This document shows, one piece after another, positions 9,580 to 18,800 of a stretch of DNA of 64,000 nt (position 1 is the stretch's first letter; each line of letters opens with the position of its first letter). The notes under the pieces were generated by a model. That model ran no database searches, had not been told where the DNA came from, and was given only the letters and a program-made list of their open reading frames with translations. A program made the position numbers and the translations under genes. The stretch is from Bifidobacterium santillanense (GTDB lineage Bacteria > Actinomycetota > Actinomycetes > Actinomycetales > Bifidobacteriaceae). The stretch spans positions 1-64,000 of the forward strand of contig NZ_JAFEJS010000002.1 of NCBI RefSeq assembly GCF_018555385.1, written 5' to 3'.

Positions 9580-10278
9580 ATGAGCGTCAAACCACTGAGC
9601 GAACTCGTCGAACCCGGTTGGGCGGCCGCGCTGGCGGACGTCGAGCCGACCATCCACCGCATGGGGGACTTCCTGCGCGAGGAGAACCGCGCCGGCCGCC
9701 ACTGGCTGCCCGCCAGCCACAACATCCTGCGCGCCTTCACGATCCCCTTCGACTCGATCAAGGTGCTGATCGTCGGTCAGGACCCGTATCCGACGCCGGG
9801 TCATCCGGTGGGACTGAGCTTCTGCGTGGCTCCCGATGTGCGCCCGCTGCCCAAGAGCCTGATCAACATATATAAGGAGCTGGTCTCCGATCTCGGCGTG
9901 CCCGTCCCGTCCAACGGCGATCTGACGCCGTGGACCGAACGCGGCGTGCTGCTGCTCAACAGGTGTCTGACGGTGGGCGTCGGCCGCCCGAACTCGCATC
10001 AGGGCAAGGGCTGGGAGGAGGTCACGGAGGCCGCGATCCGCGCGCTCAACGCCCGCATCGATCCGGCCACCGGCAAGCCGCGTCCGCTGGTCGCCATCCT
10101 GTGGGGCCGCAACGCGCAGACCCTCGAGCCGCTGCTGACCAACGCGGTCATCATCAAGTCCCCGCACCCGAGCCCCCTGTCCGCCTCGCGCGGCTTCTTC
10201 GGTTCCCGCCCCTTCTCCCGCGCGAACCAGGCTCTGATCGCCATGGGCGCCGATCCCGTCGACTGGCAGCTGCCCTGA
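9580..10278 (+). CDS. ung: Uracil-DNA glycosylase, family 1
   Basis: A 232-residue base-excision enzyme that removes uracil from DNA. Motif A is [17 protein letters not shown], with the catalytic Asp and Tyr and a Pro where many Ung proteins have His. Motif B is [23 protein letters not shown], with the catalytic His and intercalating loop. Length and motifs fit actinobacterial Ung. The start at 9580 (MSVKPLSEL) follows a TANNNT-N7 arrangement; the upstream in-frame stretch has no homology. It is divergent from the LytR_C gene. A second, unrelated glycosylase is encoded at 60904-61530. Confidence 0.95.
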   Translation: MSVKPLSELVEPGWAAALADVEPTIHRMGDFLREENRAGRHWLPASHNILRAFTIPFDSIKVLIVGQDPYPTPGHPVGLSFCVAPDVRPLPKSLINIYKELVSDLGVPVPSNGDLTPWTERGVLLLNRCLTVGVGRPNSHQGKGWEEVTEAAIRALNARIDPATGKPRPLVAILWGRNAQTLEPLLTNAVIIKSPHPSPLSASRGFFGSRPFSRANQALIAMGADPVDWQLP

Positions 10279-10331
10279 CGATCCAACGAATCCGGCCATG
10301 CGATCCGCCGCCGCCGATACGTCGCGGACGG

Positions 10332-10498
10332 GGCGTTGACCGGCGATATGCCATGCGCGACCGTAGGCTTGGCTGCCGAGCCGTGAAATGGACGGTCCAG
10401 TGGACCGTCCATAGGCGAGGGGAGCAGCTATGCTGCGACGGCCCGGCAACGCCGGGTGCCTCGAGCGTGTCGTGCATCGCATATCGCCGGTCAACGCC
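10332..10498. repeat. Intergenic element bounded by 30-bp inverted repeats
   Basis: The arms at 10332-10361 and 10469-10498 are inverted copies of each other, matching at 28 of 30 positions, separated by 107 bp. Inside lie a perfect 12+1+12 palindrome (10388-10412, half-site atggacggtcca) and a hairpin cccggc/gccggg (10442-10456). No convincing target-site duplication flanks it (gacgg versus gacca). It fills almost the whole ung-moxR gap and ends 25 bp before the moxR -10 box. It could be a MITE remnant, a structured RNA or a regulator site. Confidence 0.7.
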
Positions 10499-10523
10499 GA
10501 CCACCCGCCGTCATCGCACCTAG

Positions 10524-10529
10524 TACAGT
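10524..10529 (+). promoter_or_regulatory. -10 box of a leaderless promoter (moxR operon)
   Basis: TACAGT, then GGAACGC (7 nt), then ATG 10537. The 15 bases GTGGAACGCATGGCA are identical to those at the dnaE start. Confidence 0.55.
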
Positions 10530-10536
10530 GGAACGC

Positions 10537-11601
10537 ATGGCAATTTTCCCTCCGAAACCCTCGACGCCCCCGCAGCCCGTTCTGGTGCCGACGGCGAGCG
10601 CATCGGGCGCACTGACCGCCGATGACGTCGCAAGGGCCAAGGCTCTGGCCGATCGCATCCGTTCCCGCTTCGCGCAGACCCTCGTCGGTCAGGACAACCT
10701 GCGCGAATCCCTGATCCTGACCCTGGTGGCCGGCGGCCACATCCTCATCGAATCCGTGCCGGGACTGGCGAAGACCACGGCCGCCCAGACGCTCGCCACA
10801 TCCGTGTCGGGCACGTTCAAGCGCGTGCAGTGCACGCCGGACCTCATGCCCTCCGATCTGGTGGGCACGCAGGTGTTCGACTTCGCCACGCAGAAGTTCA
10901 CCACGCAGATCGGCCCGATCCACGCGAACTTCGTGCTGCTCGACGAGATCAACCGCTCCAACGCGAAGACGCAGTCCGCGATGCTCGAGGCGATGGCCGA
11001 GGGAGCGACCACGATCGGCGGCCAGCGCATCCCGCTGCCCAGGCCGTTCATGGTCATCGCCACGCAGAACCCCATCGAGGAGGAGGGCACGTTCACGCTG
11101 CCCGAGGCCCAGATGGACCGTTTCATGATGAAGGCGCTGATGACCTATCCGACGCCCGACGAGGAGACGCGCATGCTGGCGCTGCTCACCCGCCGCGGCT
11201 CGGACGTGTTTGATCCGGCGCAGCTGGCCTCCGAGCGCATCTCGATCCGCGACGTGGAGTTCCTGCGCGACGCCGCCCGCCGCGTGCACGTCTCCGACGC
11301 GATCATGCGCTATGCGGCCGATGTGGCCGCGACGTCGCGCGGTGCCGGTTCGCATCCGGTGCAGGGCCTGGGCTCGCTGGTCCGTCTCGGCGCCTCGCCG
11401 CGCGCCTCGATCGCCCTGGTGCGCATCGGACAGGCCGGTGCGCTGCTCGCGGGCCGCGACTACGTGGTGCCGGAGGATCTCAAGTCGCATATGCGCGAGA
11501 TCCTGCGCCATCGCATCGTGCTCACGTTCGAGGCGCTGGCCGACGGCGTGAACGCCGATCAGGTGGTCGACCGCATCGTGCAGGCGGTTCCCGTTCCATG
11601 A
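10537..11601 (+). CDS. MoxR-family AAA+ ATPase
   Basis: A 354-residue MoxR ATPase with a modified Walker A (ESVPGLAKTT), Walker B LLDEINR, sensor 1 VIATQNPIEEEGTFTLPEAQMDRF and the C-terminal lid. MoxR proteins remodel or activate partners that carry VWA domains, usually encoded in the same operon. Here the next four genes encode DUF58 and VWA proteins, so the partners are evident although the final target is unknown. The first in-frame ATG with homology is 10537 (MAIFPPKP). The stop overlaps the next start (ATGA). Confidence 0.9.
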   Translation: MAIFPPKPSTPPQPVLVPTASASGALTADDVARAKALADRIRSRFAQTLVGQDNLRESLILTLVAGGHILIESVPGLAKTTAAQTLATSVSGTFKRVQCTPDLMPSDLVGTQVFDFATQKFTTQIGPIHANFVLLDEINRSNAKTQSAMLEAMAEGATTIGGQRIPLPRPFMVIATQNPIEEEGTFTLPEAQMDRFMMKALMTYPTPDEETRMLALLTRRGSDVFDPAQLASERISIRDVEFLRDAARRVHVSDAIMRYAADVAATSRGAGSHPVQGLGSLVRLGASPRASIALVRIGQAGALLAGRDYVVPEDLKSHMREILRHRIVLTFEALADGVNADQVVDRIVQAVPVP

Positions 11602-12554
11602 TCGACGATCCGATCAGAGCCAAGATCGAGGCGTTGGGGACGCAGCTGACGTTGCCCACCGTCCGCAAGGCGCTGGGCGTGATCGAGGGCGAGCATGCCT
11701 CGCGTCGCGCGGGCGGCTCGGATGACCTGATGGACGTGCGAGCCTACGAGCCCGGCGACGAGGCGCGACTCATCGAATGGAAGACCAGCGCCCGGCAGGG
11801 CCGCCCCATGGTGGTGCACCGCGAGCGTCTGGTCACATCGCGGGTGTGGATGCTGCTCGACGTCGGACGCGAGATGACCGGTTCGTGCGCGTCCGGGGAG
11901 CGCGCCTACGAGGTCGCCGCGAACGCCCTGCGCATGTTCGCGGCGTTGTCGCTGCGCCGGTCGGACGACATCTCGCTGGTGTTCTGCGACGCCGCGAGCA
12001 TCACGCGCGTGCCGTTCAACGGCGGCTTCGCGCAGTTCGAACGCACGCTGGACGGCGCGTTGCGCCGCCGGTGGACGCATGGCCGCAACATCGACGCGAT
12101 GCTCGACTACGCGCGCCGCGTCAAGGACCGCCGCGCGCTGATCGTGCTCGCCACCGACGAGCACGCGCTGACCAAACGCCACATGCGGGCCGTGCGTCTG
12201 ATCGCGCGCACCCATCCGATCGTGCTCATCGACGTGGCGACGCTCAACCCGTTTGCGGCCCCGGCCTCCATGCGCATCCTCGACGGCGTGGGCGGACGCC
12301 GTCTGCCGGCGTTCTTCGCGAGCGCCCGGGCGGCGGCGCAGGTGGACACGCACCGCGCGTACATGGCCGCGGCGCTGGAGCATGAGCTCGAACGCGTGGG
12401 GGGCCATGTGATCCGCGCCGGGTCGAGCGAGGACATGTTCGACGCGTTCATCGCGCTGATCTCGCATGCACTCGCCGGGCGGACCCGCAACCAGCTCGCG
12501 CCCGCCCCGGAACTCGCGTTGGGGGGATCGGACGCACCGGGAGGTGCCGCATGA
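11598..12554 (+). CDS. DUF58 domain protein
   Basis: A 318-residue protein with the DUF58 core DLMDVRAYEPGDEARLIEWKTSARQG (~47-72) and a following degenerate VWA-like fold (VWMLLDVGREMTG). DUF58 proteins are the standard companions of MoxR ATPases and may act as adaptors for VWA proteins. No transmembrane segment is visible, so it is probably cytosolic. Start and stop both overlap neighbours by ATGA, indicating tight translational coupling. Confidence 0.88.
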   Translation: MIDDPIRAKIEALGTQLTLPTVRKALGVIEGEHASRRAGGSDDLMDVRAYEPGDEARLIEWKTSARQGRPMVVHRERLVTSRVWMLLDVGREMTGSCASGERAYEVAANALRMFAALSLRRSDDISLVFCDAASITRVPFNGGFAQFERTLDGALRRRWTHGRNIDAMLDYARRVKDRRALIVLATDEHALTKRHMRAVRLIARTHPIVLIDVATLNPFAAPASMRILDGVGGRRLPAFFASARAAAQVDTHRAYMAAALEHELERVGGHVIRAGSSEDMFDAFIALISHALAGRTRNQLAPAPELALGGSDAPGGAA

Positions 12555-13093
12555 GGGGAACGACCATGACCGTGGTCCTTGCCGATGCCGGGCTCAGGCC
12601 CGTGGGACCCATCGACATGACGACGCCGCTTGCGATCGCGGCCGGCGCGTGCGTGCTGCTCGCGATCGCGCTGATCGCATGCGCGGTGCTGCTGTCGCGT
12701 CCGCGCCGCACGCGTGTCAGGTCCGTCCCCCGAGGCGCGCACGCCGAGGCACAGGATCGCCGCGCCTGGCATCGCCGCATCGACGACGTGGTGTCGCGTC
12801 ACGGTTCCGGGGCGCTGGACCGCGAGGAGGCGTTCGCCGAATTGGCGTCCATCGCTCGCGACTACGCGTCCGAGGCGTCGGGCCGCGACCTGACGTCGCA
12901 TACGCTCGCCGACATCCGCCGCGAGCCGCGCACGCAGTCGACGAAGCAGGGGCTCGATCTGCTGCGCATGACGATCTCGGCCCTGTACCCGCCGGAGTTC
13001 GCCGACGGCGCCGCCCATCCGGACGCCGGAGGTGCGAGCGTGGAGGAGGCGGCCGGCTGGGTGTCGAATCTGGTGGAAAGGTGGTCGCGCTGA
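12551..13093 (+). CDS. Single-pass membrane protein of the MoxR operon
   Basis: A 180-residue protein that I cannot assign to a characterised family. It has a short external N-terminus, one TM (~24-48, PLAIAAGACVLLAIALIACAVLL), a basic stretch and a cytoplasmic helical region (~75-140) with repeated acidic/aromatic positions. Its place between DUF58 and VWA genes is where DUF4381-like proteins occur in other MoxR operons, but the match by eye is weak. It overlaps the DUF58 stop by ATGA, and its TGA shares a base with the next ATG. Confidence 0.7.
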   Translation: MRGTTMTVVLADAGLRPVGPIDMTTPLAIAAGACVLLAIALIACAVLLSRPRRTRVRSVPRGAHAEAQDRRAWHRRIDDVVSRHGSGALDREEAFAELASIARDYASEASGRDLTSHTLADIRREPRTQSTKQGLDLLRMTISALYPPEFADGAAHPDAGGASVEEAAGWVSNLVERWSR

Positions 13094-14190
13094 TGCAATT
13101 GTCCTGGCAATGGCCCTGGGCCGCATTGGCCGGCGTGCTCGTCGTGGCCGCGATCGTCGTGCTGACGGTCGTGTTCGGCCGCGCCCGTCGCCCCCGCGAC
13201 GAACGCGACGCCGCACGCGTGTTCTCGCTGGACGACGATCTCAACACCGAGCTCGCCTCCCGTCTGTTCCGCCGGTGGCGCTGGCTGAACCGCGCTGCCG
13301 TCGCACTGCTCGCCGCGGCGTCGCTGCTCGTCCTCGCGCTGATCGCCCGTCCCTCGACCGTGGACCGCAGCGAGGAGCGTTCGGCGAGCCGCGACATCGT
13401 GCTGTGTCTCGACGTGTCCGGATCGACGCTGCCGTACGACCGGCAGGTGATCGACACGTACCGTGATCTCGTCTCGCATTTCCAGGGCGAGCGCATCGGC
13501 ATGAGCATCTTCAATTCGACCTCGCGCACGGTCTTCCCGCTGACCGACGACTACGATCTGGTCTCCAGACAGCTCGAGGAGGCGTCGAAGACGCTGAAGG
13601 GCGTCGAATCGCAGGACGACATCGACAAGATGAGCGACGCCGACTACCAGAGGATCTCGGACTGGCTCGAGGGCACGCAGAACCGCAAGGACACGACGTC
13701 GCTGATCGGCGACGGCGTGGTCTCCTGCGCGGCGATGCTGCCCGGATTCACGTACGGCTCCGACGGCTCGTCCTCGGCCTCGGCCGACGCGTCGGATGCC
13801 GCCTCGAGACGCACGCGCGCCGCGTCGATCGTGCTCGCCACCGACAACGTCGTGTCCGGGGAGCCGACCTATACGCTCGAACAGGCGCTCGATCTGACGG
13901 CCAAGGCGGGCATCACCGTCGACGGCCTGTTCTCCGGCCCGCGGGCGAGCGAGGGCGAGAACACGACCACGCGCATGAAGCAACTCATCGAGGCCCATGA
14001 CGGCGTGTTCCTCACGCAGTCGGGAGGCAAAAGCGTGGACGAACTGGTGCGCGACATCGATGGCCGCCGCGAGGCGCAGAACCGCAGGGCCGACCAGGCC
14101 GCTGTCGTCGACGACCCCAAGTGGTGGACGCTCGCACTGGTCGCGGTGCTTGGACTGTGGATGCTGACCGTCTGGAGGTTGAAGCGATGA
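13093..14190 (+). CDS. VWA-domain membrane protein (BatA-like), first copy
   Basis: A 365-residue protein with two N-terminal TMs (~5-28 and ~60-80), a VWA domain (~100-330) whose metal site begins LCLDVSGS (Asp ~107), and a C-terminal TM (~343-360, WTLALVAVLGLWMLTVWRLKR). A Ser/Ala/Asp-rich loop (~230-245) interrupts the domain. Resembles Bat-type proteins in which the VWA domain faces outside and is acted on by MoxR. The ATG at 13093 overlaps the preceding TGA (TGATG); GTG 13081 is a possible alternative. Confidence 0.85.
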   Translation: MQLSWQWPWAALAGVLVVAAIVVLTVVFGRARRPRDERDAARVFSLDDDLNTELASRLFRRWRWLNRAAVALLAAASLLVLALIARPSTVDRSEERSASRDIVLCLDVSGSTLPYDRQVIDTYRDLVSHFQGERIGMSIFNSTSRTVFPLTDDYDLVSRQLEEASKTLKGVESQDDIDKMSDADYQRISDWLEGTQNRKDTTSLIGDGVVSCAAMLPGFTYGSDGSSSASADASDAASRRTRAASIVLATDNVVSGEPTYTLEQALDLTAKAGITVDGLFSGPRASEGENTTTRMKQLIEAHDGVFLTQSGGKSVDELVRDIDGRREAQNRRADQAAVVDDPKWWTLALVAVLGLWMLTVWRLKR

Positions 14191-15239
14191 ACGTCATGAA
14201 CTCGCTGACATCGTTGACGCTCTCCCCCGCGCTCGGATGGCCCGTCGGAGGACCCGTCGCGGCTCTGATGGCGCTGTTCGCCGCCGTGGAGATCGTGCGC
14301 CGCGCGCGCGGCCTCTCCGGCGACGAGACGACGGCCTCCTGCGTCAGGCGCGTCCTCATGTGCCTCGTCGCGGCGCTCATGGTGCTCACGCCGAGCGTCA
14401 CGTCGACGACCACGTCCCGCGCGGTGAACGCCACCGACGTGGTCGTCGCGGTCGACGTGACCGGCTCGATGGCCGTCACGGACGCGAGGTACGGCTCCGA
14501 CGAGACGATCACCCGACTCGACGCGGCGCGCAGGGCCGTGGACGACGTGACGGCCATGTACGCGGACGCGAGCTTCGCCGCGGTCCGGTTCGGCGCGTCC
14601 GGCACGCTGGACGTGCCGCTCACCCCGGACGCCCCCGCGATCCGCAACTGGGCCTCGACGCTCGCGCCCGAGGCGACAAGCGTGTCCGCGGGATCGTCGA
14701 TCGACGCACCGCTCGACCAGCTGGTTTCCACGCTCAAGCAGATGCGCGACCAGCATCCCGACGACGCGATCGTGCTGTATCTGATCACCGACGGCGAGCA
14801 GACCTCCACCCGTACGCGCCGCACGTTCTCGACGCTGCGCAGCTATCTGACCGACGCGTTCACCGTGGGCGTCGGATCGACCGAAGGCGGCAACATCCCG
14901 ATGATCGCCGACGGCGTGAGCGGATCGAACGCCTCCTCAGGCACCGACCAGCAGTGGGTGACCGACCCCGACACCGGTCAGCCGGGCGTCTCGAAGATGG
15001 ACGAGGGCAATCTCAAGGACATCGCCGACGAGATGGGCGGCTCGTATCTGCCGACCTCCGCGTCGAAGACGGTCAGGGACGGCATGTCCGCCAAGGCGTC
15101 GAAGGAGTGGAAGGTCACGACGACCACCAAATCCCGTACCCGCGCGACGCCGGTCGTCTGGCCGCTGGCCATCGCGATGGCCGTGCTGCTGGCCTGGGAG
15201 GCGGGCGCGCAGTTCGTGCTCTCGAGGAGGCTGATATGA
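14187..15239 (+). CDS. VWA-domain membrane protein, second copy
   Basis: A 350-residue protein of the same architecture as its neighbour: two hydrophobic N-terminal segments (~15-38, ~50-70), a VWA domain with VAVDVTGSM (Asp ~90) and LYLITDGEQTS, and a C-terminal TM (~322-345). The metal-site D-x-T/S-G-S is intact. Start ATG 14187 follows GGAGG and overlaps the upstream stop (ATGA); an earlier in-frame codon at 14121 lies inside the previous gene. Two dissimilar VWA proteins in one MoxR operon suggest a heteromeric membrane complex. Confidence 0.87.
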   Translation: MNVMNSLTSLTLSPALGWPVGGPVAALMALFAAVEIVRRARGLSGDETTASCVRRVLMCLVAALMVLTPSVTSTTTSRAVNATDVVVAVDVTGSMAVTDARYGSDETITRLDAARRAVDDVTAMYADASFAAVRFGASGTLDVPLTPDAPAIRNWASTLAPEATSVSAGSSIDAPLDQLVSTLKQMRDQHPDDAIVLYLITDGEQTSTRTRRTFSTLRSYLTDAFTVGVGSTEGGNIPMIADGVSGSNASSGTDQQWVTDPDTGQPGVSKMDEGNLKDIADEMGGSYLPTSASKTVRDGMSAKASKEWKVTTTTKSRTRATPVVWPLAIAMAVLLAWEAGAQFVLSRRLI

Positions 15240-15799
15240 AGTCCCGGGCATCCCTTCCCGTACGCGTCGCGCTGATCGTGCTGGCCGTGCTCGCGCTCGT
15301 CGCGGCCGGCCTCGCCGGGGCGAACCTCGTCACGGTGGGCCGGTTCAATCAGGCGACCGCGACCCTGACCCGCAACATCAAGGCGATCGCCAAGGAGGAC
15401 GCCGATCTGTCCACGCTCAAGGCGAGCCAGCAGCAGACCGACGCCCAGTTCGAGGACGCCGCCGCGCTGCGCGCGGTGCTGCTGCCGAGCATCAGGGCGT
15501 CGCTCGAGACGAACACCGAGGTCTCGCATCGTCTGACCGAACTCATCGAGCAGCGTCTGGCCGAGCAGCAGGGCGGCGGCTCGTCGGGATCCGGCGGCGC
15601 GTCGGACGATGCGACCGGAGCCGCGACGGACAACCAGCGCAACAACCGTCAATCGGACGGCTCCGGCCTGACCGATGCGCAGAAGGCGCAGGTCGAGCAG
15701 CTGCTCAAATCGAACCAGCAGTCCACCGACACCAGCGAATCCACCAGGCAGGACGCCGATCAGAAGTCCAAGCAGAATCAGACCACCAAGCCGTGGTGA
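15236..15799 (+). CDS. Membrane-anchored coiled-coil protein, unknown
   Basis: A 187-residue protein with no family that I recognise. It has a basic start, one TM (~9-28, VALIVLAVLALVAAGLAGANL), an extended helical, probably coiled-coil region (~30-110) and a low-complexity polar tail rich in Gly, Ser, Asn and Gln (~115-187). The start ATG 15236 overlaps the VWA stop (ATGA) after GAGGAGG. As last gene of the MoxR/VWA operon it may be a structural partner of the VWA proteins. It ends 3 bp from the convergent dnaE stop, with no terminator between them. Confidence 0.72.
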   Translation: MKSRASLPVRVALIVLAVLALVAAGLAGANLVTVGRFNQATATLTRNIKAIAKEDADLSTLKASQQQTDAQFEDAAALRAVLLPSIRASLETNTEVSHRLTELIEQRLAEQQGGGSSGSGGASDDATGAATDNQRNNRQSDGSGLTDAQKAQVEQLLKSNQQSTDTSESTRQDADQKSKQNQTTKPW

Positions 15800-15802
15800 G
15801 CG

Positions 15803-18800
15803 TCACGCGGCGGGCAGGCAGCTCGGTCCGAACAGGATCTTGATCTCGGCGAACAGCGACGTGTCGCGCTTGACGCGGAACCGGTCGCCGAAGGTCATGA
15901 CCTCCGCGTTGCCCTTCGCGTCCATGATCGCGAGCTTGACCTCGCAGTAGCCCGGATGGTTGGTGAGCACCTGGCCGAGCCGCATCATATGCGGCCGGTC
16001 GAGCGCCACCTCGGGCAGCGTGATGACCAGGGGCCGCTCGTCCTCGGCCTCGAGCGAGGGCACCTGCATCTCGGTGGCCCTCAGGGAGACGGTCTCGTCG
16101 CGCAGCTCCACCTGACCGCGGATCTGCACCACCTGATCGACGGCGAGCTCGGCGGCCGCGGCCTCGTACACCTTGCCGAAGAACAGGCACTGGATAGAGC
16201 TCTCCAGATCCTCGATGGTGACGATCGCCCACGCGTTGCCCTTCTTGGACACGCGACGGTCGACGCTGGTCACGAGGCCGGCGAGCGTGACCTGCTGGCC
16301 GTCGCCCATCGTCCTGGCGCGGTCGATGAGGTGTGCGATGGACATCTCGCGCAGTCCCGCGAGCACGGCGGTCATGCCGGAGAGCGGATGGTCGGAGACG
16401 TACAGGCCGAGCATCTCGCGTTCGAAGTTGAGCTTGGTCTTCTTGTCCCACTCCTCGACGTCGGGCACGCTGACGGACGCGTCGCCCATCGCCTCCGCTC
16501 CCCCGTCCTCGTCGTCGGAGAACAGGTCGAACTGTCCCTCGGCCTGCTTGCGCTTGAGGCCCACGACCGAGTCGATGGCGGTCTCGTGGATCTGGAACAG
16601 GGCGCGGCGGTTGGGGTCGATCGAGTCGAACGCGCCGGCCTTGATCAGGGACTCGACGAGGCGCTTGTTGAGCGCGGTCAGCGGCACGCGGCGGATGAAG
16701 TCCATGAAGTTGACGAACCGGCCGCGCGCGCTCTCGCGTTCGGCGATGATGTCGTTGACCGCCTTCTCGCCCACGTTGCGGATCGCGCCCAGGCCGAAGC
16801 GCACGACGTCTCCGACGGCCGAGTACGCGAACTGGGACTCGTTGACGTCCGGCGAGAGCACCTGGATGCCCATGCGGCGAGCCTCGCCCAGGTACAGGGC
16901 GGTCTTGTCCTTGTTGTCCTTCGTGCCCTGCAGCAGCGCGGCCATGAACTCGACCGGGTAGTGGGTCTTGAGGTACGCCGTCCAATACGAGATCAGGCCG
17001 TAGGCGGCCGAGTGCGCCTTGTTGAACGCGTAGCCGGAGAACGGGACGAGGATGTCCCACACGGCCTGGGCCGACTCCTCCGAGTAGCCGTGCTCCTTCA
17101 TGCCGGCGAAGAACGGGATCTTCTCCTTGGCCAGCACCTCCGGCTTCTTCTTGCCCATCGCACGCCGCAGCACGTCGGCCTTGCCCAGCGAGTAGCCGGC
17201 CAGGATGCGGGCGGCCGACTGCACCTGCTCCTGGTAGATGATCAGGCCGTACGTCTCGTCGAGGACCTGCTTCAACGGCTCGTCGAGCTCGGGATGGATC
17301 GGGGTGATCTTCTGCAGGCCGTTCTTGCGCTTGGCGTAGTTGGTGTGCGAGTCCATCGACATCGGGCCCGGTCGGTACAGGGCGATCAATGCGGAGATGT
17401 CGTTGAAGTTGTCGGGCTTGAGCATCTTGAGCAGGGAGCGCATGCCGTCGGAATCGAGCTGGAAGACGCCGAGCGTGTCGCCGCGCGAGAGCAGCTCGTA
17501 CGTGGGCTTGTCGTCGAGCGGGATCTTCGTGTAGTCGACGGCCGGCTTGCCGTTGGCCTCGATGTTCTTGAGCGTGTCCTGGATGACCGTCAAGTTGGAC
17601 AGGCCCAGGAAGTCCATCTTCACGAGTCCCAGCGTCTCGCACGTGTGGTACTCGAACGTGGTGGTGATCGTGCCGTCGGTGCGCTCCAGCAGCGGCGAGG
17701 TGTCGGTGATCGGCTCGCTACCCATGATCGTCGCGCACGCGTGCACACCGGTCTGACGAATCAGTCCCTCGATGGTCTTCGCCTTGTCGACGATCATGTG
17801 CGCGTCGTGGTCGGACTCGTACAGCTCGCGGAACTCGCGCGCCTCGTCGTAGCGTTTGGAGGTCGGGTCGAAGATCTCCTTGAGGCTCGCGTCCTTGCCG
17901 TTCTTGCTCGGCGGCAGCGCCTTGGTGATCTTGTCGCCCATCGCGAACTCGTAGCCCATGATGCGCGCCGAGTCCTTGAGGGCCTGCTTGGTCTTGATGA
18001 CGCCGTAGATCACGCACTGGGCGACCTTGTCGGTGCCGTACTTCTCGCCGCAGTATCTGATGACGTCGAGGCGCCCGTCCGGATCGAAGTCGACGTCGAT
18101 ATCCGGCAGGGAGACGCGCTCCGGGTTCAGGAACCTCTCGAAGATCAGGCCGTGCTCCAGGGGGTCGAGCTCGGTGATGCCCATCGCGTACGAGACCATC
18201 GATCCTGCCGCGGATCCTCGGCCCGGGCCCACCATGATGCCGTGGTCCTTGGCCCACTGGATGTAGTCGGCCACCACGAGGAAGTATCCGCAGAACTGCA
18301 TCTGGCAGATCACGCCGCATTCGTAGTCCGCCTGCTTGGAGACGTGCTCGGGCACGTTGCCGTCGTAGCGGCGCTCCAGACCCTCCTCGACCTTCTTGAG
18401 GAACAGCGAGGCCTCGTCCCAGCCCTCCGGGCAGTCGAACTGCGGCATGAACGCGCCGTCCTCGTGGTCGTCGAAGATCACGTTGCAGCGCTCCGCGATC
18501 TCGATCGTGTTGTCGCACGCCTCCGGGAACTCGCGGAACAGTTCGCGCATCTCCTCGGCCGGCTTGATGTAGTAGCCGGTGCCGTCGAACTTGAAGCGAT
18601 CCGGGTCGTCGAGGTGCGAGCCGGAGTTGATGCACAGCATCGCGTCCTGCGCCTCCGCGTCCTCGGCGTGCACGTAGTGGGAGTCGTTCGTGGCCAGCAG
18701 CGGCGCGTTGAGCTTCTTCGCGATGGTCAGGAGGTCCGAGGTGACCTGCTTCTCGATCCTCAGGCCATGGTCCATCAGCTCGATGAAGAAGTTGTCGCGG

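Noticed and set aside
10332-10498. Calling the inverted-repeat element an insertion sequence
   Set aside because: It is far too short for a transposase and no target-site duplication is present. Only MITE-like or regulatory explanations remain.
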